From assembly GCF_030160455.1 (NCBI RefSeq), contig NZ_BSOJ01000018.1:1-64000 (forward strand): DNA of 64,000 nucleotides. The letters run 5' to 3'. This DNA comes from Limnobacter litoralis. Lineage in GTDB: Bacteria > Pseudomonadota > Gammaproteobacteria > Burkholderiales > Burkholderiaceae_B. Numbering within the stretch: the first letter of the stretch is position 1; every line of letters begins with the position of its first letter. Shown in pieces: positions 9,021 through 17,883 of this stretch. Under the pieces are notes generated by a model. That model ran no database searches. It saw only the letters and a program-made list of their open reading frames with translations, and was not told the DNA's origin. Both the position numbers and the translations under genes were made by a program.

Positions 9021-9056
9021 AAGCCCGGCGCTTTCAAAAGGCGGCCGGGCTTTTTT
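9021..9056 (+). terminator. Rho-independent terminator after the FNT gene
   Basis: A 9-bp stem, AAGCCCGGC at 9021-9029 paired with GCCGGGCTT at 9044-9052, is followed by a T run at 9051-9056. It lies between the FNT stop (8994) and the PP2C-kinase start (9067), so the two genes are probably only partly cotranscribed. Confidence 0.9.
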
Positions 9057-9066
9057 CACAACACGC

Positions 9067-10806
9067 ATGCCTGCACAACTCACCGTTTCCCTTGGGCAAT
9101 TCTCAGACGCCGGTTTGAAACCCCTGAATCAGGATTTTCACGGTGCACTGGTGCCCCAACAACCTTTGCTGACCAGCAAAGGCATTGCTGTGGCGCTGGC
9201 CGATGGCATCAGCAGCAGCCCGGTGTCTCAGGTGGCGGCGGAAACCGTCGTCAAAACCTTTCTGGAAGATTACTACTGCACCTCCGAGGCCTGGTCCGTC
9301 AAAACGGCGGCGCACAAGGTGTTGTCCGCCATCAATTCCTGGTTGTGCGCGCAAACCCGGCAAAGCGGGTATGAACACAACCACGAGCGCGGGTATGTGT
9401 GCACCTTCAGTGCGCTGGTTTTTAAATCCAACACCGCGCATTTGCTGCACATTGGCGACACCCGGGTGTATCGGTTCAGAGGCACCGTTCTGGAGCAACT
9501 CACCGAGGATCATCGTGTGGTTCTGTCACGAGACAATTCGGTGTTGGCGCGGGCCATGGGCGCCAGCAGGCACCTGGAACTGGACTATCAGGCCTTTCCC
9601 ATGGAGCTTGGTGACATTTATTTGTTATTGACCGATGGTGTGTACGAGCCCCTCGGCCTTGCACAACTGCGGGCTGTGACACTTCAGCATCTGGAAGACA
9701 CGCCTGGCCTTGCGAAGGCATTGGTTCAACAGGCCAAGGCCGCTGGGAGTCCAGACAACTTAACCGCGCAAGTGGTGCGCATTGAAAGCCTGCCCCCCGA
9801 AACCGCCCAGGAATTGCAGAGCGAATGGATGGATTTGCCCCTGTGCATGGACTGGAGACCGGGCGCGCTCGTCGATGGTCTGCGCGTGGTGCGTGAACTG
9901 CACCGCAGCGGCCGCAGTCAGATTCACCTCGCGGTGGATGAGGTCAGCGGCAAGCAATTGGTGGTGAAAGTGCCTGCCAGCGAATTGGTTGAATTGCCGG
10001 GTTATCTGGAACGGTTTGTCATGGAGGAATGGATCGCCCGGCGTGTGAACAGCCCCCATGTTTTGAAGACCTGCAATTTGGGTCGCAAACGGCATTTTCT
10101 GTACGTGGTTATGGAATTTGTGCAGGGGCAAACGCTGGCGCAGTGGATGATTGACCACCCTCGGCCCACCCTGGAATCGGTGCGGCAAATCGTTGAGCAA
10201 ATTGCCCGTGGCTTGCAGGCCTTTCATCGCAGCGACATGCTTCACCAAGACCTGCGCCCTGAAAATATTTTGATCGACACCACGGGCACGGTGAAACTGA
10301 TCGATTTTGGTGCGGTGCGGGTGGCCGGGCTACGTGAAACAGCCGCTGCAACCGCCAGTGACGAGCACATGGGCTCGGCCCAATACCTGGCCCCTGAGTA
10401 TTTTTTAGGGCTGGATGGCACTGTGCGCTCCGAGGTGTTTTCGCTGGGCGTGTTGACCTATCAGATGCTGGCTGGCGGTCGGCTTCCTTACGGGGCCGAA
10501 GTGCCGCGTGCCCGTTCACTGGCCGCGCAAAAAAAGCTGCATTACGAATCGGTGTTGAGTGAAAAAAGCCCTATACCGGCCTGGGTGGATGGGGTGCTCC
10601 GCAAGGCTGTGCACCCTGATCCGGCAAGGCGACACCACGAAGTGTCCGAGTTTGTTCACGAGCTGCGTCAGCCCAGTGCCCACTATTTAAGACACACTGC
10701 ACCCGCCTTGATTGAACGCAACCCGGTTGCCTTCTGGCGTGGTCTTTCGCTGCTGTTGGGCGTTATCATCGTACTTCTGTTGGCCATGAATTCGATGAAG
10801 CCCTGA
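9067..10806 (+). CDS. Bifunctional PP2C phosphatase / Ser-Thr kinase, C-terminal TM
   Basis: A 579-residue fusion. Residues 1-245 are a PP2C-type metal phosphatase: NQD (21-23), DG (46-47), GDTR (130-133), TDG (189-191) and GSPDN (227-231). Residues 270-540 are a Hanks-type kinase: probable ATP lysine K301, catalytic HQDLRPEN (393-400), DFG (413-415) and APE (442-444). HQD replaces the usual HRD. A single C-terminal hydrophobic helix (about 557-574) should tether it to the inner membrane with both enzymes cytoplasmic. Comparable fusions are found beside nitrate/nitrite transporters in Pseudomonas and Burkholderia, and here an FNT channel lies upstream. Targets are unknown. The ATG is 11 nt past the terminator with a weak Shine-Dalgarno. 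Confidence 0.92.
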   Translation: MPAQLTVSLGQFSDAGLKPLNQDFHGALVPQQPLLTSKGIAVALADGISSSPVSQVAAETVVKTFLEDYYCTSEAWSVKTAAHKVLSAINSWLCAQTRQSGYEHNHERGYVCTFSALVFKSNTAHLLHIGDTRVYRFRGTVLEQLTEDHRVVLSRDNSVLARAMGASRHLELDYQAFPMELGDIYLLLTDGVYEPLGLAQLRAVTLQHLEDTPGLAKALVQQAKAAGSPDNLTAQVVRIESLPPETAQELQSEWMDLPLCMDWRPGALVDGLRVVRELHRSGRSQIHLAVDEVSGKQLVVKVPASELVELPGYLERFVMEEWIARRVNSPHVLKTCNLGRKRHFLYVVMEFVQGQTLAQWMIDHPRPTLESVRQIVEQIARGLQAFHRSDMLHQDLRPENILIDTTGTVKLIDFGAVRVAGLRETAAATASDEHMGSAQYLAPEYFLGLDGTVRSEVFSLGVLTYQMLAGGRLPYGAEVPRARSLAAQKKLHYESVLSEKSPIPAWVDGVLRKAVHPDPARRHHEVSEFVHELRQPSAHYLRHTAPALIERNPVAFWRGLSLLLGVIIVLLLAMNSMKP

Positions 10807-10819
10807 GGAGAGCAAAGCC

Positions 10820-11254
10820 ATGACGCAGGTCACTGTAGTCCAGAAGCACGCCTATCAAACTGAAGTGCATTTTGCGGGCAACCTGCCCGTGTTGACGGCC
10901 GATGAACCCGCGCCGATTGGCACTGGCACAGGCCCTTCCCCCATCGACCTGTTGGCCAGTGCAGTGGGCAATTGTTTGTTGGCCTCTCTGTATTTTGCCT
11001 TGACCAAGTTCAAAAATGCGCCTGCGCCCATGCGTTGCGAGGTGTCGGCCGAGCAGGGCAAAAACGCCGAGGGCAAAACCCGTGTGCTCGGCATTACGGC
11101 CAACATTCATTTGGCGGACGCGCCCGAAAGCCTGGCCCAGCTGGACCGCATTCTTGGACAGTTTGAAGAATTCTGCACCGTCACCCGCAGCGTGGCTGCG
11201 GGCATTCCGGTGGTGGTTTCGGTGTTTGATCCAAACGGCAACAAACTGAAATAG
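10820..11254 (+). CDS. OsmC-family peroxidase-like protein
   Basis: A 144-residue OsmC/Ohr-superfamily protein. Both redox cysteines are present, C52 in AVGNCLLAS and C119 in EEFCTVTRS, in the spacing used for thiol-dependent organic hydroperoxide reduction. It belongs to the general OsmC/YhfA-like group rather than clear Ohr. Shine-Dalgarno GAGGAG precedes the ATG, 13 nt after the kinase gene, so it is likely cotranscribed with it. It ends in TAG, convergent and almost abutting aidB. Confidence 0.88.
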   Translation: MTQVTVVQKHAYQTEVHFAGNLPVLTADEPAPIGTGTGPSPIDLLASAVGNCLLASLYFALTKFKNAPAPMRCEVSAEQGKNAEGKTRVLGITANIHLADAPESLAQLDRILGQFEEFCTVTRSVAAGIPVVVSVFDPNGNKLK

Positions 11255-11256
11255 GC

Positions 11257-12948
11257 TTAGATCTGCCAGGCCCTGGCCAGTATGGCGTCTACGTCAGCAC
11301 CGGCGGGCAGGGCACCGTAATTGTGCACCTGCTGGGCGCCCAGTCGGCTTGCACAAAATGCATCCGCCACGGCATGGGGTGCATGTTGAACCAGCAGCGC
11401 CGCTTCAAACGCCACAGCCATTTGGTCCACCAGCGTACGGGCCTGAAACTGCAGGCTGTGTGCGTCGCTGGGTTTGATGGCGGCAAATTGTTTGCCCAAC
11501 TCAGCCATGGCGTGGTCAAGCAGGCGGTTTCCGCCTTTGGCCCTGCCGATTTCAGCCATGAAACTCCTCAAAACAGCCGGTGTTTTGCCGATGGCGCGCA
11601 GCACGTCCAGACACTGTACGTTGCCACTGCCTTCCCAAATCGGGTTGATGACGGATTCTCTGAACAAGCGGGGGTATAGCGAGTTTTCCATGACGCCACT
11701 TCCACCGACACACTCCATCAACTCATAGCTGTGTTGGGGGCCACGCTTGCAGATCCAGTATTTGCCGACGGCTGTGGCCAGTCGTGCCAAATTGGCCTCG
11801 TGTTCGTCCTGGTCCTTCTGGTCCAATGCACGCGCCATGCGCATGCAAAAAGCGATCGAGGCCTCGTGTTCCAGGCTGAGGTCAGCCAGCACGTTTTTCA
11901 TCAAGGGCTGATCGATCAATTTGGCGCCAAATGCCGAGCGCTGGCGGCAATGGTGCATCACGTTGGCCAACCCTGCGCGCATCAGCGCGGCCGAGCCCAC
12001 CATGCAGTCAAACCGGGTCAGGCTGACCATTTCAATGATAGTGGGTACGCCTCGGCCTTCCTCACCGATCAGCCAGCCTTGTGCCCCGCGGAACTCCACC
12101 TCGCTTGATGCGTTGGAGCGGTTTCCCATCTTGTCTTTCAGGCGAATGACGTTCAGCGCATTTTTGCTGCCGTCGGGCAACCAGCGTGACACCGCGAAGC
12201 AAGACAGGCCCTGACCGGTTTGCGCCAGCACCAAAAACAGGTCGCACATGGGTGCAGACAAAAACCACTTGTGCCCAACCAGGCTGTACAACTGACCGGG
12301 GCCGGCCTGGGCAATGGGGTGTGCTTGGGTGGTGTTGGCGCGCACGTCTGAACCACCTTGCTTCTCGGTCATGCCCATGCCCACCGTGATGCCCAATTTG
12401 TCATCAATGGGCACATTGCGTGGGTCGTAGTGCCGGGCCAGGATTTTGTCTTCAAACATGGCCGCCACTTCGGGCTGCTGACGAATACTCGGAATCGACG
12501 CAAAAGTCATGGTGACCGGGCAGCCGTGCCCGGCTTCAATTTGCGATTGCATGAATGATTTGCCTGCACGCACCACGTGCGCTCCAGCTGCGGGATCGGT
12601 CCAGGGGCTGCTGTGCAGGCCTTCTTCCAGTGCGCTTTGCATCAGGGTGTGGTAGGCGTCGTGGTAGCGCACCAGATCCACCCGGTTTCCAAACCGGTCG
12701 TGCGTGTCCAGTTCAGGCGTGTATTTGTTGGCCAAATGCCCCAATTCAATGTAGCGGGCCTGTCCGCAACGGTTTCCAAATCGTCTCAGGTCAGCGTCGC
12801 CCCATTGCCCGCCCTCGCGGTGTACAGCCTCTTGCAGGGCAGTGTCTGCGGCATACAGGTTGTAGTCGCACAACTCGGTGGCCACGTTGCTGACGGTGTG
12901 CGTTTCCCCCTGAATGGGAGCCTGTCTGAATTCATTGCCTGATTTCAT
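11257..12948 (-). CDS. aidB: AidB-type acyl-CoA dehydrogenase
   Basis: A 563-residue acyl-CoA-dehydrogenase-fold flavoprotein. The N-terminal extension, the GMGMTEKQGGSDVR flavin-binding loop and the ECVGGSGVMEN segment match AidB (541 residues in E. coli), an adaptive-response protein reported to bind DNA and protect it from alkylation, with weak isovaleryl-CoA dehydrogenase activity. No ada or alkB is nearby. The upstream region is AT-rich and contains a perfect dyad (12992-13011) that could be an operator. A catabolic acyl-CoA dehydrogenase role cannot be excluded, but the length and N-terminus favour AidB. Confidence 0.88.
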   Translation of the reverse strand: MKSGNEFRQAPIQGETHTVSNVATELCDYNLYAADTALQEAVHREGGQWGDADLRRFGNRCGQARYIELGHLANKYTPELDTHDRFGNRVDLVRYHDAYHTLMQSALEEGLHSSPWTDPAAGAHVVRAGKSFMQSQIEAGHGCPVTMTFASIPSIRQQPEVAAMFEDKILARHYDPRNVPIDDKLGITVGMGMTEKQGGSDVRANTTQAHPIAQAGPGQLYSLVGHKWFLSAPMCDLFLVLAQTGQGLSCFAVSRWLPDGSKNALNVIRLKDKMGNRSNASSEVEFRGAQGWLIGEEGRGVPTIIEMVSLTRFDCMVGSAALMRAGLANVMHHCRQRSAFGAKLIDQPLMKNVLADLSLEHEASIAFCMRMARALDQKDQDEHEANLARLATAVGKYWICKRGPQHSYELMECVGGSGVMENSLYPRLFRESVINPIWEGSGNVQCLDVLRAIGKTPAVLRSFMAEIGRAKGGNRLLDHAMAELGKQFAAIKPSDAHSLQFQARTLVDQMAVAFEAALLVQHAPHAVADAFCASRLGAQQVHNYGALPAGADVDAILARAWQI

Positions 12949-12991
12949 GATGGGTTGTCTTTACTGCAGTTTGAATAGTTACAAATTTATC

Positions 12992-13011
12992 ACAATATAA
13001 TATTTTATTGT
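12992..13011. promoter_or_regulatory. Perfect dyad upstream of aidB
   Basis: ACAATA (12992-12997) and TATTGT (13006-13011) are perfect inverted arms around an 8-nt AT centre, 44 nt upstream of the aidB ATG. A TATAAT hexamer at 12996-13001 overlaps it on the plus strand. This fits a regulator site or promoter of aidB, or a promoter shared with feoA; the regulator is unknown. Confidence 0.45.
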
Positions 13012-13054
13012 AATCTGAATTGAATGGCTTGCTTTGGGCAATGGAGTTCAATAG

Positions 13055-13073
13055 AATGAGAAATATTCTTATT
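13055..13073. promoter_or_regulatory. Fur-box-like palindrome upstream of feoA
   Basis: AATGAGAA (13055-13062), a 3-nt centre and TTCTTATT (13066-13073) form a 19-bp inverted repeat with one mismatch, close to the classical Fur consensus. It ends 28 nt before the feoA ATG. Known Fur repression of feo operons supports iron-controlled expression; binding itself is inferred. Confidence 0.7.
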
Positions 13074-13101
13074 TGCGTTTTACCCTAAGTTCGCATTCAA
13101 C

Positions 13102-13413
13102 ATGACTCACAACCCACCACAGTTCGATTTCAGTCAATCGCTAGGCTTGTCGCTCGACAAGCTGCCATTGCGGCAATCCGCCGTGGTGTCGGCGGTTGCA
13201 GCACCCGCTGACAGCCCCGAATGGGCGCAGTGGCTCACCGAAATCGGTTTTATCCCCGGCGAACCCGTGGAGGTGCTGGCCAAGGGTATGCCGGGCTCTG
13301 ATCCATTGGTGGTCAGGGTGGGTGATTCCACTTTCGCATTGCGCCGCGCTGAAGCGGCCTGCATTCAATTGGCCAGTCAAATTGCACAAGGAAGGCTGAA
13401 GGCAGCAGCATGA
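13102..13413 (+). CDS. feoA: Ferrous iron transport protein A (FeoA)
   Basis: A 103-residue cytoplasmic SH3-like protein that supports the FeoB ferrous-iron transporter. The FeoA core (EWAQWLTEIGFIPGEPVEVL, a glycine-rich centre and VGDSTFALRRAEA) is clear. It carries an extra 20-25 residues at the N-terminus compared with the usual 75-85 residues. Its stop overlaps the feoB ATG (ATGA), so the two are translationally coupled. A Fur-like palindrome lies just upstream. Confidence 0.92.
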   Translation: MTHNPPQFDFSQSLGLSLDKLPLRQSAVVSAVAAPADSPEWAQWLTEIGFIPGEPVEVLAKGMPGSDPLVVRVGDSTFALRRAEAACIQLASQIAQGRLKAAA

Positions 13414-15296
13414 CCGAAGCCGTCGTCCATGTGTTCAAGCGTGGCCCGCTGGTTGCCCTGGTGGGCAATCCCAATTGCGGTAAAACAGCCTTGTTCAACA
13501 GGCTGACTGGCAGCAACCAAAAGGTTGCCAATTACGCCGGCGTCACTGTTGAACGCAAAGAAGGGCGAATGGTCAGCCCAAGCGGTAAAACTTTGCGCAT
13601 TCTGGACCTGCCTGGTGCTTACAGCCTGCACCCAAGATCGCCCGATGAATCAGTCACCGTGAATGTGTTGTACGGTCGCGCTGCGGGTGAAAAGCGGCCC
13701 GACCTGGTGGTGTGTGTGGTGGATGCCACGCACCTTCGTCGAAATTTGCGCCTGGTGTTGGCGGTCAAGCGCCTCGGCCTGCCTTGTGTGGTGGCCTTGA
13801 ACATGGCGGATTTGGCCGAAAAGCATGGCGTCAAAATTGACATGGATGCACTGGCCCGTGAATTGGGCGTACCTGTTGTGAAAACCGTGGCCATTGCCGG
13901 CGACGGTGCCGAAGCCTTGAAGCAGGTCATCGATCAGCCCGATATCTGGAAACACGCAAGTGATTTGCAAAACAATGGGGCCGCGCCAGAGGCAGACCCC
14001 CGCGGCGATCACGAAGCCGTGCGCAGCATGCTGGCCCGCCTTGGGTTAGACGAGGTCGTGCCGCATCACACCAGCGATCAAATTGACCGCGTGGTGCTTC
14101 ATCCGGTCTTCGGGCCCATTTTGCTGGCTGTGTTGCTGTTCTTTGTGTTTCAGGCGGTGTTTTCATGGGCTGAAACCCCCATGGGCTGGATCGAATCGGC
14201 CACCACCTGGCTGGGCAACGGCGTGGGCGCCTTGTTGCCAGATGGCTGGATCAAGAGCCTGGTGGTTGACGGATTGATTGCCGGTGTGGGCGGTGTTTTT
14301 GTGTTTCTACCGCAAATTCTGATTCTGTTTTTCTTCATCCTGATGCTTGAAGAATCGGGCTATTTGCCGCGTGCCGCGTTTTTGCTGGACCGAATCATGG
14401 GCAGCGTTGGCCTGTCGGGCCGTTCATTCATTCCCTTGTTGTCGAGTTTTGCCTGTGCCATTCCCGGCATTATGGCGGCGCGCACCATCAACAACCCGCG
14501 TGATCGCCTGGTGACCATCATGATCGCCCCGCTGATGACTTGCTCGGCGCGCTTGCCGGTGTACGCCTTGTTGATTGGCGCTTTTGTGCCACAGCGTGAA
14601 TTGTGGGGTGGTATCAACCAGCAGGGTTTGGTGCTGTTCGGTTTGTACATCGCCGGTATCTTCAGTGCCATGGCGGTGGCTTGGGTGCTCAAGCAGTTCA
14701 CAACCAAAGGGCAGGTGCGTTCGCTGATGATGGAATTGCCCGCCTATCACTGGCCCCGCGCGCGCAACATTGCAATCGGTTTGTGGCAGCGGGTCATGAT
14801 TTTCCTGCGCCGCGTGGGTGGCATCATTCTGGGCCTGACCATCATTCTCTGGTTCCTTGCCAGCTTTCCTGCGCCGCCGCTGGGTGCTGCGGGCGCAGCC
14901 ATTGAATACAGTTTTGCAGGCATGTTGGGCAAGGGCCTGGCTGTGCTGTTTGCGCCCATCGGATTTAACTGGCAGATCAGCATCGCGCTGGTGCCGGGCC
15001 TGGCTGCCCGTGAAGTGGCGGTCAGCGCCTTGGGTACGGTGTATGCCTTGTCAGCCACGGGTGACGACACCGCACAGGCCCTGACCCCGTTGATCAGCCA
15101 CGGCTGGACCTTGCCAACGGCTTTGTCGCTGTTGGTGTGGTATGTGTTTGCGCCCATGTGTTTGAGCACGCTGGCCACCATCAAACGTGAAACGGGTGGG
15201 TACAAAATGCCCTTGGTGGCAGCCTCGTATCTGTTTGCCTTGGCTTACACCGCGTCTTTCATCACCTATCACCTCACAGTCTGGCTGGGCTGGTAA
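13410..15296 (+). CDS. feoB: Ferrous iron transporter FeoB
   Basis: A 628-residue inner-membrane ferrous iron transporter. The N-terminal G domain shows G1 GNPNCGKT (19-26), G3 DLPGAYSL and G4 NMADL, followed by a helical GDI-like segment. The C-terminal half has about eight membrane segments with both Gate motifs, including the cysteine-containing SFACAIPG and MTCSARLP blocks. It is shorter than E. coli FeoB (773 residues), as in many proteobacteria. No feoC follows. It is coupled to feoA by a 4-nt overlap. Confidence 0.95.
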   Translation: MTEAVVHVFKRGPLVALVGNPNCGKTALFNRLTGSNQKVANYAGVTVERKEGRMVSPSGKTLRILDLPGAYSLHPRSPDESVTVNVLYGRAAGEKRPDLVVCVVDATHLRRNLRLVLAVKRLGLPCVVALNMADLAEKHGVKIDMDALARELGVPVVKTVAIAGDGAEALKQVIDQPDIWKHASDLQNNGAAPEADPRGDHEAVRSMLARLGLDEVVPHHTSDQIDRVVLHPVFGPILLAVLLFFVFQAVFSWAETPMGWIESATTWLGNGVGALLPDGWIKSLVVDGLIAGVGGVFVFLPQILILFFFILMLEESGYLPRAAFLLDRIMGSVGLSGRSFIPLLSSFACAIPGIMAARTINNPRDRLVTIMIAPLMTCSARLPVYALLIGAFVPQRELWGGINQQGLVLFGLYIAGIFSAMAVAWVLKQFTTKGQVRSLMMELPAYHWPRARNIAIGLWQRVMIFLRRVGGIILGLTIILWFLASFPAPPLGAAGAAIEYSFAGMLGKGLAVLFAPIGFNWQISIALVPGLAAREVAVSALGTVYALSATGDDTAQALTPLISHGWTLPTALSLLVWYVFAPMCLSTLATIKRETGGYKMPLVAASYLFALAYTASFITYHLTVWLGW

Positions 15297-15312
15297 GAGG
15301 CACTTCAGCGCA

Positions 15313-16260
15313 TCACGCGTTGTCTGTTTTGCTCCAGACCCGGTCCAGTGCCAGCAGCGCTGCCTCCAGCACCGGGTTGTTCATCATCGCTTTGGGGTAC
15401 ACAAAGTACAGGTTGGCGTTAATAGACACCGAGTTTGCGATGGCCACACCGTTGGTTTGACTTTCATGAATGGCGATTGAGTCTCGCGCAAGCGACAAAC
15501 CCACACCAGAACGCACCAGCGCCAGCATCGAGCTTTCCTGATCCACCATGGCCACCATGTTTTGAGGAATCGGTTTGTTGCCCAATGCGGCTTGTATCAA
15601 GCGATGATGCACCGAGACCGGGGGTGTTACCACCCAAGGCAGCTTCATGAGATCTGCCCAATTTTTGCCATTGACGCGGTTGCCCCAGCCGGGTGGGGCG
15701 ATCACCTTGTAGCTGAAACGGGTCAGGGTGCGCATCTCAAAGCGCGCCATGTGAGCCGGGTCCAGCCCCATCACCGACCAGTTTTCCTGCACGGCGCCCA
15801 CGTAAAAACCCACATCCAGTTTGTCTTCTACCAGCTTGGTCAGCACCTCGCCGCTCATGCCATGTTCAAGCGCAGGCTCCAGGCTGGGGGCGACTTTGAC
15901 CAGTTCATTCAAAAATGCGCCCAGGCGGGTAAATTCCGGATCAAGAATGGTGCCGATGCGCAGTTTGCCGTGAATGCCCCCTTTGAGGCGTGCCGCGGTA
16001 TAAGTGAAATCCAATAGTCCGTTCAGGGCTTTTTCGGCCGATTCCAGCAGCGCGCTGCCCTCGGCAGTGAGCACTAGACCCCGTGGGCTGCGCTGGAACA
16101 ACTCCAGTTGGACCAGTTCAGACAACTCTTTGATTTTTTGACTGATTGCAGGCTGGGTAAGGTGCAGGCGTTCCGCCGCGCGGGAGACATTGCCCTCTCT
16201 GGCCACGGTCACGAATGCCTGCATAAGGCGGGGGTCTACCGGTCTTTCCATCTTTTTCAC
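15313..16260 (-). CDS. LysR-family transcriptional regulator
   Basis: A 315-residue LysR-type regulator. The N-terminal winged HTH (residues 10-70, with AAERLHLTQPAISQKIKELS) precedes a type-2 periplasmic-binding-like effector domain. It is divergent from mmsA and the GMC oxidoreductase, the usual layout for a LysR protein controlling its neighbours and itself. A T-N11-A dyad lies in the intergenic region. The effector is unknown, plausibly an intermediate of the neighbouring oxidation pathway. Confidence 0.9.
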   Translation of the reverse strand: MKKMERPVDPRLMQAFVTVAREGNVSRAAERLHLTQPAISQKIKELSELVQLELFQRSPRGLVLTAEGSALLESAEKALNGLLDFTYTAARLKGGIHGKLRIGTILDPEFTRLGAFLNELVKVAPSLEPALEHGMSGEVLTKLVEDKLDVGFYVGAVQENWSVMGLDPAHMARFEMRTLTRFSYKVIAPPGWGNRVNGKNWADLMKLPWVVTPPVSVHHRLIQAALGNKPIPQNMVAMVDQESSMLALVRSGVGLSLARDSIAIHESQTNGVAIANSVSINANLYFVYPKAMMNNPVLEAALLALDRVWSKTDNA

Positions 16261-16273
16261 GCAGGCTTTTAGA

Positions 16274-16290
16274 TATAAAAAATACTTATA
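16274..16290. promoter_or_regulatory. T-N11-A dyad, candidate LysR operator
   Basis: TATAA (16274-16278) and TTATA (16286-16290) are perfect inverted arms around 7 nt and contain the T-N11-A spacing typical of LysR-type binding sites. The site lies 14 nt upstream of the LysR start and 85 nt upstream of mmsA. Confidence 0.5.
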
Positions 16291-16374
16291 CCACGCTTCA
16301 GTCGATCTGATTGGACTTGCAATGCACCAAAAGCGACACTAAAGGCGTTTTAACCTAACCTGAGAAGCAAAAAA

Positions 16375-17880
16375 ATGTCGACAAGCCAGATTTCAATTCA
16401 AAACTATGTGAATGGCCAGTTACTGGAGACAAGCAGCGGTCGCAGCATGCAGGTGTACAACCCCGCCACTGGTGAAGTGCGTGGTGCGGTTGGCATGAGC
16501 ACCCGAGCCGATGTGGACAAAGCCGTGGCCGCCGCCAAAGCAGCCTTTCCCGCCTGGTCCAACATGCCACCCATCAAGCGTGCCCGCCTGATGAACCGTT
16601 TTCTGGCGCTTGTGAACGAATACCGCGATGAACTCGCCAAAGCCATTACCCTGGAACATGGCAAGGTGTTCAACGACGCGCAAGGTGAAGTGGATCGCGC
16701 AATCGACGTCATTGAATTCTCATGTGGCATTCCCCAGCTTCTGAAGGGTGAGTACACCGAACAGGTTTCTACCGGTATCGACAACTGGACCATGCGCCAG
16801 CCGCTGGGCGTGGTCGCCGGTATCACCCCGTTCAACTTCCCTGTGATGGTGCCCGCCTGGATGTACCCCGTGGCCATTGCTGCGGGTAACACTTTCGTGC
16901 TCAAGCCCAGCCCTACCGATCCTTCTGCCTCGTTGTTGATCGCAGACCTGATGAAGAAAGCCGGTTTCCCGGATGGCGTATTCAACGTGGTGCAGGGCGA
17001 CAAAGAGTCTGTGGATGCACTGCTGGAGCACCCGGACGTAACCGCTGTTTCTTTTGTGGGCAGCACACCGATTGCCAACTACATCTATGAAACTGGCGCG
17101 CACCACGGCAAGCGTGTGCAGGCCCTGGGCGGTGCAAAAAATCACTTGGTGGTGATGCCCGACGCTGACATGGACAAAACCGTCGACGCCTTGATGGGCG
17201 CTGCATTCGGTTCTGCCGGTGAGCGCTGTATGGCCATTTCTGTGGCTGTTCTGGTGGGCGAAGCCGCCGACAAGATCATGCCGACATTGACCGAGCGTGC
17301 ACGCAACCTGCGCGTGGGCACCGGTATGGATATCACCAATGAAATGGGCCCCATCGTGACTGCGGCTGCCCGTGATCGCATTCGCGGTTACATCAACAAA
17401 GGCATCGCGGAAGGCGCGGAATTGCTGGTGGACGGTCGGGAATACGCCGTGCCCGGTTTCGACAATGGTTTCTACATGGGCGCCACCATTTTTGACCACG
17501 TCAAGCCTGAAATGGTCATCTACAAAGAAGAGATTTTTGGCCCCGTTCTGGCCTGCGTGCGCGTGGACACCTTCGAGCAAGCGCTCAAGCTGATCAACGA
17601 TCACGAGTTCGGCAATGGCGTCAGCTGCTTCACCAGCGACGGTGCAGTGGCTCGTGAATTCTCACGTCAAGTGCAAGTGGGCATGGTCGGTATTAACGTG
17701 CCCATTCCCGTTCCAATGGCCTGGCACGGCTTTGGCGGCTGGAAGAAGAGTCTGTTTGGCGACATGCACGCCTACGGCACCGAAGGTGTTCGCTTCTACA
17801 CCAAGCAGAAGAGCGTGATGCAGCGTTGGTCCAACACCATTGACAAGGGCGCCGAGTTCTCAATGCCTGTTGCCAAGTAA
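16375..17880 (+). CDS. mmsA: CoA-acylating methylmalonate-semialdehyde dehydrogenase
   Basis: A 501-residue aldehyde dehydrogenase that oxidises methylmalonate (or malonate) semialdehyde to propionyl-CoA (or acetyl-CoA) with NAD+ and CoA. The catalytic cysteine is C285 in AGERCMAIS; the [10 protein letters not shown] cofactor segment and KEEIFGPVL block are family-typical, and the length matches MmsA/IolA. Valine, beta-alanine or inositol catabolism are possible contexts, but no partner dehydrogenase (mmsB) is adjacent. Instead a GMC alcohol oxidoreductase starts 3 nt later, suggesting an alcohol-to-acyl-CoA route under the divergent LysR. Confidence 0.93.
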   Translation: MSTSQISIQNYVNGQLLETSSGRSMQVYNPATGEVRGAVGMSTRADVDKAVAAAKAAFPAWSNMPPIKRARLMNRFLALVNEYRDELAKAITLEHGKVFNDAQGEVDRAIDVIEFSCGIPQLLKGEYTEQVSTGIDNWTMRQPLGVVAGITPFNFPVMVPAWMYPVAIAAGNTFVLKPSPTDPSASLLIADLMKKAGFPDGVFNVVQGDKESVDALLEHPDVTAVSFVGSTPIANYIYETGAHHGKRVQALGGAKNHLVVMPDADMDKTVDALMGAAFGSAGERCMAISVAVLVGEAADKIMPTLTERARNLRVGTGMDITNEMGPIVTAAARDRIRGYINKGIAEGAELLVDGREYAVPGFDNGFYMGATIFDHVKPEMVIYKEEIFGPVLACVRVDTFEQALKLINDHEFGNGVSCFTSDGAVAREFSRQVQVGMVGINVPIPVPMAWHGFGGWKKSLFGDMHAYGTEGVRFYTKQKSVMQRWSNTIDKGAEFSMPVAK

Positions 17881-17883
17881 AGA

